This document shows positions 1-9,926 of a stretch of DNA of 15,429 bases, one piece after another. The notes under the pieces are model-generated. The model was given only the letters and a program-made list of their open reading frames with translations. It was not told where the DNA came from and did not search any database. The stretch is taken from the NCBI GenBank assembly GCA_015852425.1, contig JAAAIG010000884.1:1-15429 (forward strand), read 5' to 3'. The translations under genes and the position numbers were made by a program. Every line of letters starts with the position of its first letter. The first letter of the stretch is position 1. Source of the stretch: Gryganskiella cystojenkinii. Lineage: Eukaryota; Mortierellomycota; Mortierellomycetes; Mortierellales; Mortierellaceae.

Positions 1-26
1 TGTGTGTGTGTGTGTGTGTGTGTGTG
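1..26. repeat. (TG)n microsatellite at the window edge
   Basis: Thirteen uninterrupted TG units run off the left end of the window, so the full length is unknown. A shorter TG run lies at 2205-2216, just upstream of the splicing-factor start codon. Confidence 0.95.
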
Positions 27-87
27 AAGGGTTAAGAAGACAGCAAACAAACAATCAGTCAATCACCCAAGCAAGAAGAGAACCACC

Positions 88-153
88 CAAGAAAAAGAAA
101 AAGAAGAGAAAAACGAAAAGGAAGGGAGACAGAAATCGACCAGCCTTTTATAC
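88..153 (-). promoter_or_regulatory. Probable leftward promoter (TATA box plus CT-rich tract)
   Basis: Read on the minus strand, positions 153-144 give GTATAAAAGG, a strong TATA-box match. Downstream on that strand, positions about 133-88 are almost pure pyrimidine, like the CT-rich leaders before the plus-strand genes in this window. This suggests transcription leftward into a gene whose start lies beyond position 1. The rest of 1-325 contains no convincing coding frame. Confidence 0.45.
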
Positions 154-325
154 TTTGCGAAGTGCCGCGCAAGGCTCTCTGTTGGTGGCTGATTTTTCAA
201 ATTTTGGAACTCCTTCTTTCGTCGTTTTACTGGGTCCGGTGTGACTGCCAAACTTAGTTCACCCACCCCCGCATTTTCGCATTCAAATTCGATTCAAATT
301 TCGCGACAGCCCCCTTCTAGTTCAG

Positions 326-565
326 ATGTCTGATGCTATCTTCAAGTCTGCTGCTCAGATAGCCGGTTCAGCGCCACCAATTGATAACTCAAAAAGAAAC
401 CTTGAATTTGTCCAACAGGAAAAGCATGACCAGACTGTACTTTTTCCGTACATTTCTTAATGTGTACCACTCGATGAGCATAAAAGTCATCCTCTTGATG
501 CCGACGAGCAGACTGCCCAAAGGCCTAGACAAATGATCCCCCGAACCTATGCGCTAACAATATAA
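326..565 (+). CDS. Possible small two-exon protein of unknown function (65 aa)
   Basis: I do not recognise this protein. Exon 1 (326-436, 37 codons) starts with MSDAIFKSAAQIAG and ends EKHDQT. A putative 42-nt intron (437-478) begins GTAC, ends AG and has a branch-like CTTAAT 18 nt before its end. Exon 2 (479-565, 28 codons and TAA) continues in phase with HKSHPLDADEQTAQRPRQM. Without splicing the frame stops at 458-460, leaving 44 residues. The product would be hydrophilic, with an Ala-rich amphipathic N-terminus and no membrane segment. The gene would converge on the splicing factor and diverge from the leftward promoter at 88-153. The short intron and absence of a known domain keep confidence moderate. 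Confidence 0.4.
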
Positions 566-710
566 CAACGTCCTACACTGATAAGCGACTATCTCTATCT
601 ACCCTTCTGTTGATCACGTCTCTTATCAGTTCTGTTCGGGAGGATCGCGAGCTTTTGATTTTTTTTAATATATACAAGCTTTACAAACGAAAAGTAATGA
701 TGCGTCCAGC

Positions 711-2185
711 TTAATCGCTGTTGACCGCATTATCACCGTCGTCGTCCGAACCATACGAGACCAAAGAGCGCAGATGCGACTTTGAGGTCACAACTGGATT
801 CGCTCTAGAATCAGATGCATCAAAACACCGATTTGACATCAGTCCGGTAAGAAACGGATCCGTCAGTAGTCTCGCATTCACATTCACCGCTGTTGCAAGT
901 GTCTTCACCACCTCATCATTGTTGTTGTTGATCAAGGTCGCAAGTCCCAGGTGTTTTGATTTCGATCGAGTTGTTGTCCTTGGTTCGGTGCGCTTGGATC
1001 CAGCTCTAGTTAAAGGCTGTCCAAAGGCGTCTGCTCCTGAGAACGCCTTGGGAGCAAAGAGATCCGCAGTCTTGACTTGCCGAAGGCGGAGTTCCATCTT
1101 TGCCTTCACGACGGCGTCAAACCTGATCATCTTGGACCTTTCCCGATCTTGCTCTGACTCTGGCAGGATCTCGAATGCGAAACCGACTCGATCTGCGACT
1201 GACCGACACTCTGCCGCCAGCGCCACCTGTGCCTTCTTTTCCTCTCTAAATTTCTTGCGAAGTCGTTGTGACAGAGCATAGGGGTCGCTCCATTGTCTAT
1301 CATTCAAGTTTTGAAGACGGGTAAGCACCGTGGCTCCAACCCTGGCCTTGTTTGCATCGAGTTGGGCGTGTTCCAGCTTTGCAAACTTGTCGTTAGCTCG
1401 TCTCTCTCTCTCATCGGGTGTATCGAGCTCGATGGTTTCGTTGTCCTGAGGATCAAAATCTTCAATTTTTTTCCTTGCTCCCGCTGTCACAACATAAGCA
1501 GAGTTCTACATGTGGCGATGAGAAGCAAAGGTGAGAAAGGTTAGTGAAATTGTGCTTATTTCAAAACCAAGAAAAATCGCTCTCGATAAAGATATTAATA
1601 TGATACCTTAGGGTCCGTTCGGATCTCAAACCAGTTGTCGCAGAGGTGGCATTTCATCCGGAAGCTGAGAATAGCTGTTGAGTAGTAGTTGCCGACCTTT
1701 TTCTTTTCGGCATTGTATCGGACACCTACAGAGAAAGAAAATATTACAAAGAAAAGTGAATTCAATGGATTAAAAGTCTCGTTCTAGGAGTAGAGGTACG
1801 GTGCCATGGTTGGGAAAAATCCATGGGATAGATTCGTCGGTGGCAACGTCCATCCAGAAACATACCCATGCCGATGGGGTGGTTGCATCCGTTGCACCAG
1901 ATGTTGTATGGCAGTTCGAATCGAACAATGAGAATTCCCTGGTCGAGCTTTCTTGCTCTGTCGCGAAGAGGGTGCTGCCCGTGATAGGTGTTGATAGATC
2001 CCTACGAGATTGCAGCATAGTAAGTGAGAGAGACAGGGAAATAAAGAGTAAAAAAGAGTCAGACAGGCCGGAATGAATGTCTTGTCGACAAGGGGCTCTG
2101 CGCAACAACATGGTTCATCGACGCTTACCTTTGAAGGGTCCCAGTCGGGTGGGTAATATTTATTGGTTGCTTTGCGGTCCGCCAT
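711..2185 (-). CDS. saf4: CWC16-family splicing factor, Saf4/CCDC130 (YJU2B) type
   Basis: Four minus-strand exons, 2185-2129, 2001-1866, 1725-1607 and 1505-711, encode 368 residues. The introns are 127, 140 and 101 nt, all GT-AG. The N-terminus MADRKATNKYYPPDWDPSK and the following HPLRDRARKLDQGILIVRFE stretch match the CWC16 domain. Two CxxC pairs, C55/C58 and C90/C93, would form the zinc site that is known in this family. The core continues GMGVRYNAEKKKVGNYY and ends near residue 110. Residues 115-200 are charged and helical, including RLRKKFREEKKAQ, which favours CCDC130/Saf4 over YJU2 itself. The tail is Ser/Asp-rich and ends NAVNSD. Family members act in the nucleus with the catalytic spliceosome. 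The start is the first in-frame ATG, and the downstream splice joins restore family-conserved sequence exactly. Confidence 0.9.
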
Positions 2186-2407
2186 TGCTGTATAAATATA
2201 TAAATGTGTGTGTGTGCAGGTGTGCGATGGATGCGGGCTGTCGAAAGGAATGGAGTGGTTAATTTGCTCGCCTATGAGATGTTGCTGAAAAGAGGCGAAG
2301 CAAAAAAGAGGACAGTCACTCCCACCTGGTCTCGGTTTTCGTTTTCAGACTAGGTCGATCTCTTGTTCAGCCAATTGCAGACATCAACGTTTCTTTCTGT
2401 CCATGGG
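2186..2407. promoter_or_regulatory. Shared divergent promoter region of the saf4-like and Gemin6-like genes
   Basis: Only 222 bp separate the two start codons, which point away from each other. The interval holds an A/T-rich TATA-like stretch (2191-2206), a short TG run (2205-2216) and a pyrimidine-rich part near 2330-2400. The TATA-like stretch lies too close to the saf4 ATG to be its core promoter, so it more likely serves the plus-strand gene. No specific factor site was recognised. Confidence 0.5.
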
Positions 2408-3315
2408 ATGCAGCAACAGGATCAACAAAAGTCGCTGCTAGACAGCCCATGGCGATTTTTTGGGGCTTCCCTTCAAGACATTCACCAAAAGCTTGGTGCC
2501 TTTTGCATTGCCAGATTGAACAGTGGCATAACATACAACGGACGACTCTACAGTGTCGACCCGGAGACAAAGACGCTGCTTTTACTCTTGAGTACCACAG
2601 AGACACCCAGAGCGGACGCCCAAGAGGGCAAAGCCACAACGATGACAACTTTGGTCGCTGTTCGTCATCATGCCCTGAAAGAATTCACAATTGGTAAGGA
2701 ACGGGGATTTCAATTTGAACGCGATCAAAGAATAAAAAAACGAATTCGTAAAAAAAGCGTCTAATGTACGCCTGTTTTTCTTTTTTTTTTTATCCTTCGC
2801 TTGGAATACAGACACCTCACGACAAAGTCGCCTCAGTATCCAGGAAATGGATACTCTGGCACGGATATCGCCAGTGGCATGCAGTGACAAAGAGCTGGAG
2901 GATCGTAAAAACGCGTTGGTAGCGTTACTTCAGTCGGTACAGTTAATGAGACTTGCATAACAAAGGGTCTACCAAAAACAGTCGCAGAAGAAGACAGATG
3001 GAGTCGACCATGCATCTCGTTTGAAACAGTCGACGTTGCAGGATAGATGCTAACCATTCAAGGGCGAGGGAACCCCGACCGAACTTCGTTCCTTTTGCTT
3101 CCCAACCGCTCAAATAGAAACGAATCCCAGTCGAGTCCCACAAAGAGGACACTTTTGTCCATATAATGGGCAGTGCCCATGTGCGTCCACCCTATGTGGC
3201 TTCATCGATAGAGTGCTCGAATGCAGTGATGCGAGAGCGAGTCAGAGCCATGGTCCAGGAACTACCCATCGTTTTTTCGAGTACCGAGGGTTGCGGAGGA
3301 CTTAAAACAGTCTGA
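2408..3315 (+). CDS. Gemin6-like protein, SMN complex subunit
   Basis: Three exons, 2408-2693, 2812-2936 and 3118-3315, encode 202 residues. The introns are 118 and 181 nt, GT-AG. Residues about 14-95 form an Sm-like fold: SPWRFFGASLQDIHQKLGAF, then ARLNSGITYNGRLYSVDP, then VAVRHHALKEFTI. The C-terminal part reads LEDRKNALVALLQS joined to KRIPVESHKEDTFVHIMG, followed by AHVRPPYVASSIECSNAVM. This matches the Gemin6 C-terminal domain, with its conserved ERKN..IPI and PPY..(E)NCSS(S)N blocks, without a gap across the second splice. In the SMN complex Gemin6 pairs with Gemin7 and helps load Sm proteins onto snRNAs. Reading through the second intron gives an early TAA at 2958, so splicing is needed for the full domain. 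The first in-frame ATG was chosen; the open frame extends upstream without another ATG. Confidence 0.8.
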
Positions 3316-3632
3316 CGTCAACGTTCGATGCATTTTTATTAAAGCTGACACTAAAAATAATTGAGCGTAAACTTTTTATTATTTCTTTCTTTCTTTCTTC
3401 TTTCTTTCTTGCTTGTTGTCCCTTACAGCTTTTCTATCCACACAGACACACCTACACACTTACACACCATTTACAGCAACAACTTTCAACTCTCCTTCCT
3501 TCCTTCTTCACTCATCCCCCCTTAAACTTGAGGGGATTCAGGAGCCATACACATACAAGTGTTCAAGAACCCAACAACTTTCACTTTCCCTCCTCATAAC
3601 ACACGTTCATCTCATATCACCGACCTCCCGTC
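3316..3632 (+). promoter_or_regulatory. Gemin6-like 3' end and Pns1-like promoter/leader
   Basis: This 317-bp gap has no coding potential I can support. An ATTAAA at 3338-3343 is a likely poly(A) signal for the upstream gene. Positions 3382-3410 are a (TTTC)n pyrimidine tract. A C/A-rich leader follows up to the ATG at 3633, a layout typical of fungal 5' UTRs. Confidence 0.5.
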
Positions 3633-6208
3633 ATGTCCCAACAGTACGGCTACCCACCGCCACAACAAGGCTTTAATCAGCTGCAGCCTCACTACCAGAC
3701 ACAGCAACAACCTTACTATCAGCCGCAACAGCAACAACAGCAGTGGGGACTGCAACAAGAACCTCAACAACAGTACTTCGGAGTTCCCTCAGGACCAACC
3801 CAGGGTCAGCCCTTGACCGGCGTGGTTCCTCCCAGTTACGACGGCACCATTAACCCCGACTCGGGTCTTCCCTCAAAGTTCAACCCCAAACCCAAGTACA
3901 ATGATTTATGGGCGCTCGTTTTGTGGCTGCTGCAACTCGCGGCATTCGTTGTTCTCTCGTACTTTGCCATCTCTCAAGTCAGGAACGACAATACAGCCAC
4001 AATAGGGCCAACCCTTGGAATCTTTTCTTCCAGTGGCCTGATCTCGCTCTGCATCTCAATCGGTGTAGGTGCTGTCGTCAGTGTCCTTTACTTTATCCTG
4101 ATTCAGGCGTTCCCCCGCCAGATCATCAAGGTAGTTCTTTGTTGTTGATCAGCTCGGAAAATGGAAGCGTCATGAAACCGTTCGTTCTCCTGACAATACT
4201 CTTTCATCGCAATATATGACAGATTACGTTCTTGGTATCCATCGTTGTGTACTTGGCTGTTGCTGTTTACTACTTGTACCGCCGACTCTGGATTCCAGGC
4301 ATCATCGGCTTAGTCTTTGGGGTCCTCTATGCTTCGATGTGGTGGTTTTGGAGAGACAGGATCCCATTCTCGGCGGTAAGTGCGGGCTGAACATCGCAAG
4401 TGTCATGGATCTTGTTACTGCGAGGCTACTGGGCCGGTTTTATTTTGGCTGGTCTCTGACAGACTTCCTTGACCGAACAGGAGTTCGAACGCAAATCCCT
4501 TCAACTCACTGCAACGACTTCAGTACCAGAACCCGGTCGTGCTCTCTGGGGTTGATTTTTTTTCTGGAAGTGAGCGCTCAAAACATATGGCAAAACCTGA
4601 TGAAACTTGAAATGACGCCCACCAACGGAATATCCTTCGCCACACAGAGCAGAAAAAAGAGTCCACCCCTCACATTGAAAAATGAAAGCTGTAAGTTTGC
4701 ATTGAAGCTAATAATATTTCCCCCATCACCTTGGAAACGTCATTAGGTGATGCTGGCGACGGTCACCTCTGTGTCCCGACGCTATTGGGCAACTTATATT
4801 CTCGCGTTTGTCGGTCTCGTCATCCAAATCACCTACAGGTACGGTTTTCTCTGGCACCTCCTCGTTTATTTTATTGGGGGATGTCATGTCACTAACCAAT
4901 TCTCTCCACAAATATTTTTCGCAGTGCATATTTCATGGCCACGATCGCCGGCTGTTACGAGCTTTACTACGACAGCTCGACGCGTTCGACTCCCACCAAG
5001 CTCAAGGTCCTCATCGTGTTTTGCTTCTTTTCTTTTTACTGGACCTCACAAGTCTTTGAGAACATTGTTCATGTTACGATCTCGGGTGTCTTTGCGACCT
5101 ACTACTTTCTCTTTGGATCCGAGCAAGGCATGACCAAATCGCCCACGGTCGAGAGCTTTAAACGTGCTTGTACCACCTCGATCGGAAGTATTTGCTTTGG
5201 CTCGCTGGTCATTGCAATCATTCAAACCTTGCGGGCGATCGCCCAGATGGCTCGTGGCGACGGAAGTGACGGTATCATGGCATTTGTCGCCTGTCTGATC
5301 GACTGTATCCTCGGTAAAACAGAAAAAGCATGATACCTCTGCCTCCATTCTCGTGCTACTGCTGCAATACTGGCGACCCTTCTCCAGCGATACATTTGTT
5401 AAACTCTTAGTTCTTCTTCGTCTTCGTCTTCATATCACAATAGGATGTTTGCAAGGCATAGCTGAGTATATCAACAAATACGCGTTCTGTCAAGTCGCCA
5501 TCTATGGCAAAGCTTATCTCCCTGCAGCAAAGGACACTTGGACAATCTTGAAAGACCGAGGCATTGAGCAATTGATCAATGACAACCTCATTGGAAATGT
5601 CTTTTCCATGGTACGCATTCTAATTTTAACACACAGAGCGTAGGAGCTCATATCCTCATATACTACCCGATCGCACCCATACTGAAAGAATAGTGTGAAC
5701 TAAATGCTTATATTGTCTCTTGCTTCTAACAATTAGGGCGCGATCCTGTGTGGAGTAAGGAATCAACAGAAGTGGATTCTTGGCTGTTGTTCTCAATCCC
5801 ACATTCTTGGAGAGGACTATGTTAACAACTTTTTTATTCTTTGCGCTGCAACAGGTTCTGTCGGGTCTGGGGAGTTATCTTTACCTTCGGTTTGCCAACC
5901 CGGCCTTCAATGCCAATGGCGACTTTACCTGGATATTGATTTTAATGGGGTTCGTCATGGGTCTCCAAATCATGTTCACCATCAGTGTGGTCATTGATTC
6001 AGGTGTGGCCACTACTTTTGTTTGTCTGGCCGAGGACCCAGCAGCCCTAGCCAGAACCAAGCCGGAGCTTTTTGAGCGTATTCGCGCGACCTGGCCAGCC
6101 GTCGTCCAGGTAAGCCTCTATCTTTTTACATCCGTGCGGCTCTGGTGGTCCTGATCTGTTAGTGACCACTCGCTTTTATTTCGTCTCGTATAGGGTGTTC
6201 GCTATTAG
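3633..6208 (+). CDS. pns1: Pns1/CTL-family choline-transporter-like membrane protein
   Basis: Eight exons, 3633-4130, 4223-4375, 4747-4838, 4925-5313, 5444-5610, 5737-5754, 5855-6109 and 6194-6208, encode 528 residues, close to the length I recall for yeast Pns1. Residues about 5-55 are Gln/Pro/Tyr-rich and presumably cytosolic. A first membrane helix follows LWALVLWLLQLAAFVVLSYF, with roughly ten hydrophobic segments overall. Family landmarks include WRDRIPFSA, GCYELYYDSS, an SGVFATYYFLFGSE segment, the KRACTTSIGSICFGSLVIAI helix, YGKAYLPAAKDTW and SGVATTFVCLAEDP. The protein should sit in the plasma membrane or an organelle membrane. CTL proteins are linked to choline handling, but yeast Pns1 itself has no proven choline transport. 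The exon chain restores family sequence at each join. The 371-nt second intron is an outlier. An AATAAA lies at 6328-6333. Confidence 0.9.
5737..5754 (+). other. 18-nt microexon (exon 6) of the Pns1-like gene
   Basis: The exon reads GGC GCG ATC CTG TGT GGA, encoding GAILCG. It is preceded by TCTAACAATTAG and followed by GTAAGG. Both sides are phase 0, so skipping would remove six residues without a frameshift. Inclusion joins NVFSM to GAILCG and then to VLSGLGSYLYLRF, which has the spacing of the family's membrane helix. The flanking introns are 126 and 100 nt. Confidence 0.75.
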
Positions 6209-6556
6209 TCGACTCTGTCACCTGTCCCTAACTCCACTTGCTTGACTGATATGGGTTCTGGAAAACAGTGTAAATGCATGGAGTTCAGTTAAGAGTCTCG
6301 AGGACGTATATTTGTGATCTAATCAATAATAAAACCAATGGCAGATCAAGAATATATCGATAAGAGAGAGAGCGAGCAAATGACGGCAGCTGCGAGGGCC
6401 GAGCGAAAAAGAGGCGCCCCATTTTTTTTTTTTCGACAAATAATACAACTGGACAAAACACAAAAATTCGTGGGCCATCCTGTTTTTTGCAATCAAATCC
6501 ATTTATTATTCTTCCACTCCTTCTTCGAGCTCAATGTCGACATTGTCCTTGCGATA
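6209..6556 (+). promoter_or_regulatory. Pns1-like 3' region and Artemis-like promoter
   Basis: This 348-bp gap contains the poly(A) signal AATAAA at 6328-6333. A homopolymeric T run lies near 6423-6434, followed by an A/C-rich and then T-rich leader up to the ATG at 6557. An open frame extends upstream of that ATG to 6338, but its sequence is low complexity and unlike the nuclease family, so I treat it as leader. Confidence 0.5.
6328..6333 (+). terminator. Poly(A) signal AATAAA after the Pns1-like gene
   Basis: A canonical hexamer lies 120 nt after the stop codon. Being upstream of the next gene's ATG by 224 nt, it is well placed for 3' end formation. Confidence 0.5.
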
Positions 6557-9500
6557 ATGTCGACATTTGATGGCCTCGTAAGAGAATTCCCCTCGATAAA
6601 AATCGACAATTTTCAAATCCGCCCTGGTGTCTCGGTCTATCTTCTGTCCCATGTTCACAGCGATCACCTGGCCGGACTAGCGACCAAATCCTGGGATGCT
6701 CCCATTTACTGCTCTACGATCACTGCAACATGGCTGCCCATGCTTGCCTCCCGTTCTAACCAGGATGCATTCGAGTCTGGCAAGACAGTATCTCTACTGT
6801 GCAAGTATGCACACCTCCGACCTTTCTTGGTAACAATCGACGGTTGCTTTTGAATCTCTTTTTCCAGGACACCGGAATTTTTTTCTCATGACTTTTTTTT
6901 GTGCCTTATCGATTGTAGAGACCATTGTCTACCGACACTTCCCACTATCTTGAGCTCGGGAATGGAAGGAAAGTTCGCTTGTGCCTGATACCGGCGCACC
7001 ATTGTCCTGGAGCTGTTATGTAAGAAGCTATATCCGCACTTGGACGACCCTGAAAGCCTTTTTGGCCTATGGAACATCCAGGTCTAACATCCACTTTTTT
7101 TTTTGCTGGACATTTTCAGGTTTCTGCTCCAAGACGACCGATCTTGCATTTTATACACGGGAGATGCAAGAAACGAGAAAGCTGACTTGATGGGGTTGGC
7201 GACCATGCCAGCATTCTCGGCCTCGGCTCCCAGGATCGACAAACTCTATATCGATACTACCTGCTGTCACCCTGGTCTCTACACATTTCCGAGCAGGGTA
7301 GGATTGCTAGCAGTAGCTACTGGGCCCTGCGGTAGAGAACATTGCTATGCTGCATCGGTCATCTAATAATTTCCGCACCTCATCTCCACATAATAGGACT
7401 TGGTGGTCTCCGATCTAGTAAAGTTTATTACACATCGACCAAGATTGGCCCACTACTACATTGACGCCTGGACATTCGGATACGAGGAGATCTGGATTGG
7501 GCTTGCAACAGCGTTCAATACAAAGATCCATGTCTCACATTACCTCTACAATCTTTACATGGCCATTGACGGCATGATCTCGCCCAAAATTGTACAGTAT
7601 CTCACCACAGATGGAACCTATGCCCGATTTCACTCTTGCCGATTGGGCTCGACCTGTGGGTACGGAGGTGCGGGAGGGTCTCATTCGTCTGTACGCGAGC
7701 TAATCAGGATTCAGCCAAACGTCTCCTGGTTCTCGGACTCTATTCGAAACGAAAGAATGCAAGATTCAGTTCTTGTCGAGGGCACGACTGTTATGCGAGG
7801 AAACTCGTACTCGATCAAGGAGAAACTACCGCCCTCGATTAGCAAGCGAGATGCACTCTGTTATGTAAAGTTTACTGGAGGTTGAATTTTTTTTGCAAGG
7901 TATTATACTTGCCTCGCTATGGTTCTCTAACGCTGGTTTTTACATGGGCTTTAACTGTCGGGTCCAAACTAGTATATCAATTATGCCTGTCATGCGTCAC
8001 TTTCGGAACTGGAGCAATTGATCAAAGTCATCAAGCCGAGGTCCCTTTATCCTTGTGTCCTGCATCGCGACTCTGTCTTCAAGACTTTTTTTAACTCCAA
8101 CCAGCAAATCGTGGATCTATTGGCCCCACACATCCCCAAATGTGGGTCCTCGCTTGAGGTCGAAGAGTTGTTTGACCGCCGCCGAATTCACATGACCGAT
8201 GGAATTACATCAGACTTTCAGAGTTTTCATCATGTCAAGGGGTTCAACATCCTTGACATGAACAATCGGGTTCTTGGTGTCCAGCAAAGTGAGCATAGCG
8301 AAGACGAGAGCAACAACGACAACAACAACAGGGCCGCGATTTCGGAAAAGCCATCCTTGAACCCGGGTCCGATTCTGTCCCCCCGATCAAGTCATCTACG
8401 ACGGAAAATGAATAAACTAAAGAGGCAACTGCGGAGCTCGGCCAGCCTGGAAGCTGAGAACCATGCGGACGCGGAGGAGGACAATGATGACTCATCCATG
8501 GATGAAGGACCCCTCACCTTGGATCTCGAGGAGATGGAGCGAAAAAGAAGATGGTGGCTTCACACAGAACACGTTGCAGACTGGACTATCGAGGAAACAA
8601 CACAAGAGGATGAATCCGAGCTCCACAGCAGCGAACGGCAGTACAGCGATCTCATTCCAAGCGTTGGTACCCTCGAAGGTCAGCATCAGTATGAAGTCAC
8701 CGGTCCAGAGTGCGGGGAGGGTACATTGCAGGGACAAGAGGCCATAGTCAATCCGTTCGAACAGAGTACATTGGAGCTTGAAGCTTATGCACTGGAACCC
8801 AGTGCACCAGTTTCTGATGACAGATTGCGAGCCATTTTCGGTCCTCAGAACACAAGTGTACAGCAATCCATGACCGAGCAAGGGTACGTTAGCTCTAGTC
8901 CAGATCCGATATTCAGTTCTTTGTCAGCCTCCAATCCAACACTCTCTGGCACCGATTCAACATCCTTGGAAGTTTCAGTTGCTTGTGGCGATCTTAAACC
9001 TCGAAGGCGATCTTTGCTCTCCAACCCGTTCTTGGACTCTGAGGTACAAGAGCAGGCGCCGCTATCCACGGTAGTAATTTCTTTGTCGAATCAGAGTAGC
9101 GCTTCTCCAAGTTCGGATCCGTCGTCCTCTTTGCAGCGTTCTTCTCGTGCCAGCGCGGATGCGTTTCCCAATTGTCCCGGGCGGATATCGAAACGTTCGA
9201 TTGACATTGGAGACAGCCCATCAGCCAGTCGAACATATCGATATCAACAACCCAAGCGAACATTACCTCCGACTGTCAACCGAACTGCCCACGAGGAGGG
9301 AACGCTCGGTGTTTCAAGGCCGCAGGAAACGACGACACCACCACTCTCACCTCCAAGGAATATTTTTGCTCGACTGGCGTGGTCTCCTCCTCTTAAACCT
9401 CAAAGGCGACGCTTGGAACGTTCAAGGTCAGACCCCAACCATGATTGGCAACAAGACAAACGCTTTCATTGGGATGTTCAACCGAGACGAGCGCAAACAT

Positions 9501-9658
9501 CCATCTCTGTCATTGGGAACAACGAAAGGGAGGTCATCCTTGTCTTGAGCAGTGATGAAGAATGCGATTCTACCGCTGTCCTTGATGCCACTCGCCAAGA
9601 AAAGACCAGTGGAAAAACAGACGGTGATAATGAATGCAGGGGTCAAACTACCAGTTAG
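6557..9658 (+). CDS. Artemis/SNM1-family nuclease (metallo-beta-lactamase/beta-CASP)
   Basis: Five exons, 6557-6829, 6919-7019, 7120-7297, 7397-7864 and 7973-9658, encode 901 residues. The start MSTFDGLVREFPSIKIDNF resembles the human Artemis N-terminus. Catalytic motifs are complete: D17, H32/H34/D36/H37 (HVHSDH), H119 (HCPG), D140 (LYTGD), then beta-CASP residues D170 (IDTT), H263 (FHSCR) and H347 (ACHAS). The conserved KPRSLYPCVLH block follows. Artemis-type enzymes open hairpins and trim DNA ends in non-homologous end joining; SNM1/Pso2 relatives repair crosslinks. The short N-terminus fits Artemis better than Pso2. Residues about 400-901 are Ser-, Asp- and Glu-rich and likely disordered, ending with a hydrophobic-acidic VILVLSSDEE patch at 861-870. 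The 108-nt last intron was placed so that the CYY..ACHAS block stays in phase; a poorer donor lies nearby. AATAAA lies at 9815-9820. Confidence 0.9.
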
Positions 9659-9814
9659 GACGAGTGCTACTTCGAGTTGGAAAGTCTGCAGCATAGAAAT
9701 ATATTCGATTGTCCTAAACAGGGCGGTAACTCGGCGGATGAGCAATGATTCTCGTATTGGTATGGCAGAGAGATCAAAATCAAGCAACAGTCGAAGAGGA
9801 TGGCGTCATAAGAG

Positions 9815-9820
9815 AATAAA
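9815..9820 (+). terminator. Poly(A) signal AATAAA after the Artemis-like gene
   Basis: A canonical hexamer lies 156 nt past the stop and about 105 bp before the MITE. The insertion therefore probably falls outside the mature transcript. Confidence 0.5.
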
Positions 9821-9926
9821 CTAGAGGGAGAACATGTCTGCGGGTTATTCTACATACAACACACAAAGAGAGAACGAGGAAAACTCATGTATTTTTGTGC
9901 GAGAGATCCAGCAGGCATACAACATA

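Noticed and set aside
721..1281. 186-codon plus-strand frame opposite the saf4-like last exon
   Set aside because: It is the antisense of conserved CWC16-family sequence and Ser/Arg-rich as expected of a shadow.
1770..2185. Unspliced minus-strand frames of 113 and 133 codons
   Set aside because: They read through introns 1 and 2 of the saf4-like gene; splicing restores family sequence in another phase.
4481..4500. GTTCGAA-containing stretch resembling a tRNA B box
   Set aside because: No matching A box, acceptor stem or cloverleaf could be folded around it. Other TTCGAA sites lie in coding exons.
6338..6556. N-terminal extension of the Artemis-like protein
   Set aside because: The open frame upstream of 6557 is low complexity with a poly-Phe run. 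The ATG at 6557 gives the family-typical short N-terminus.
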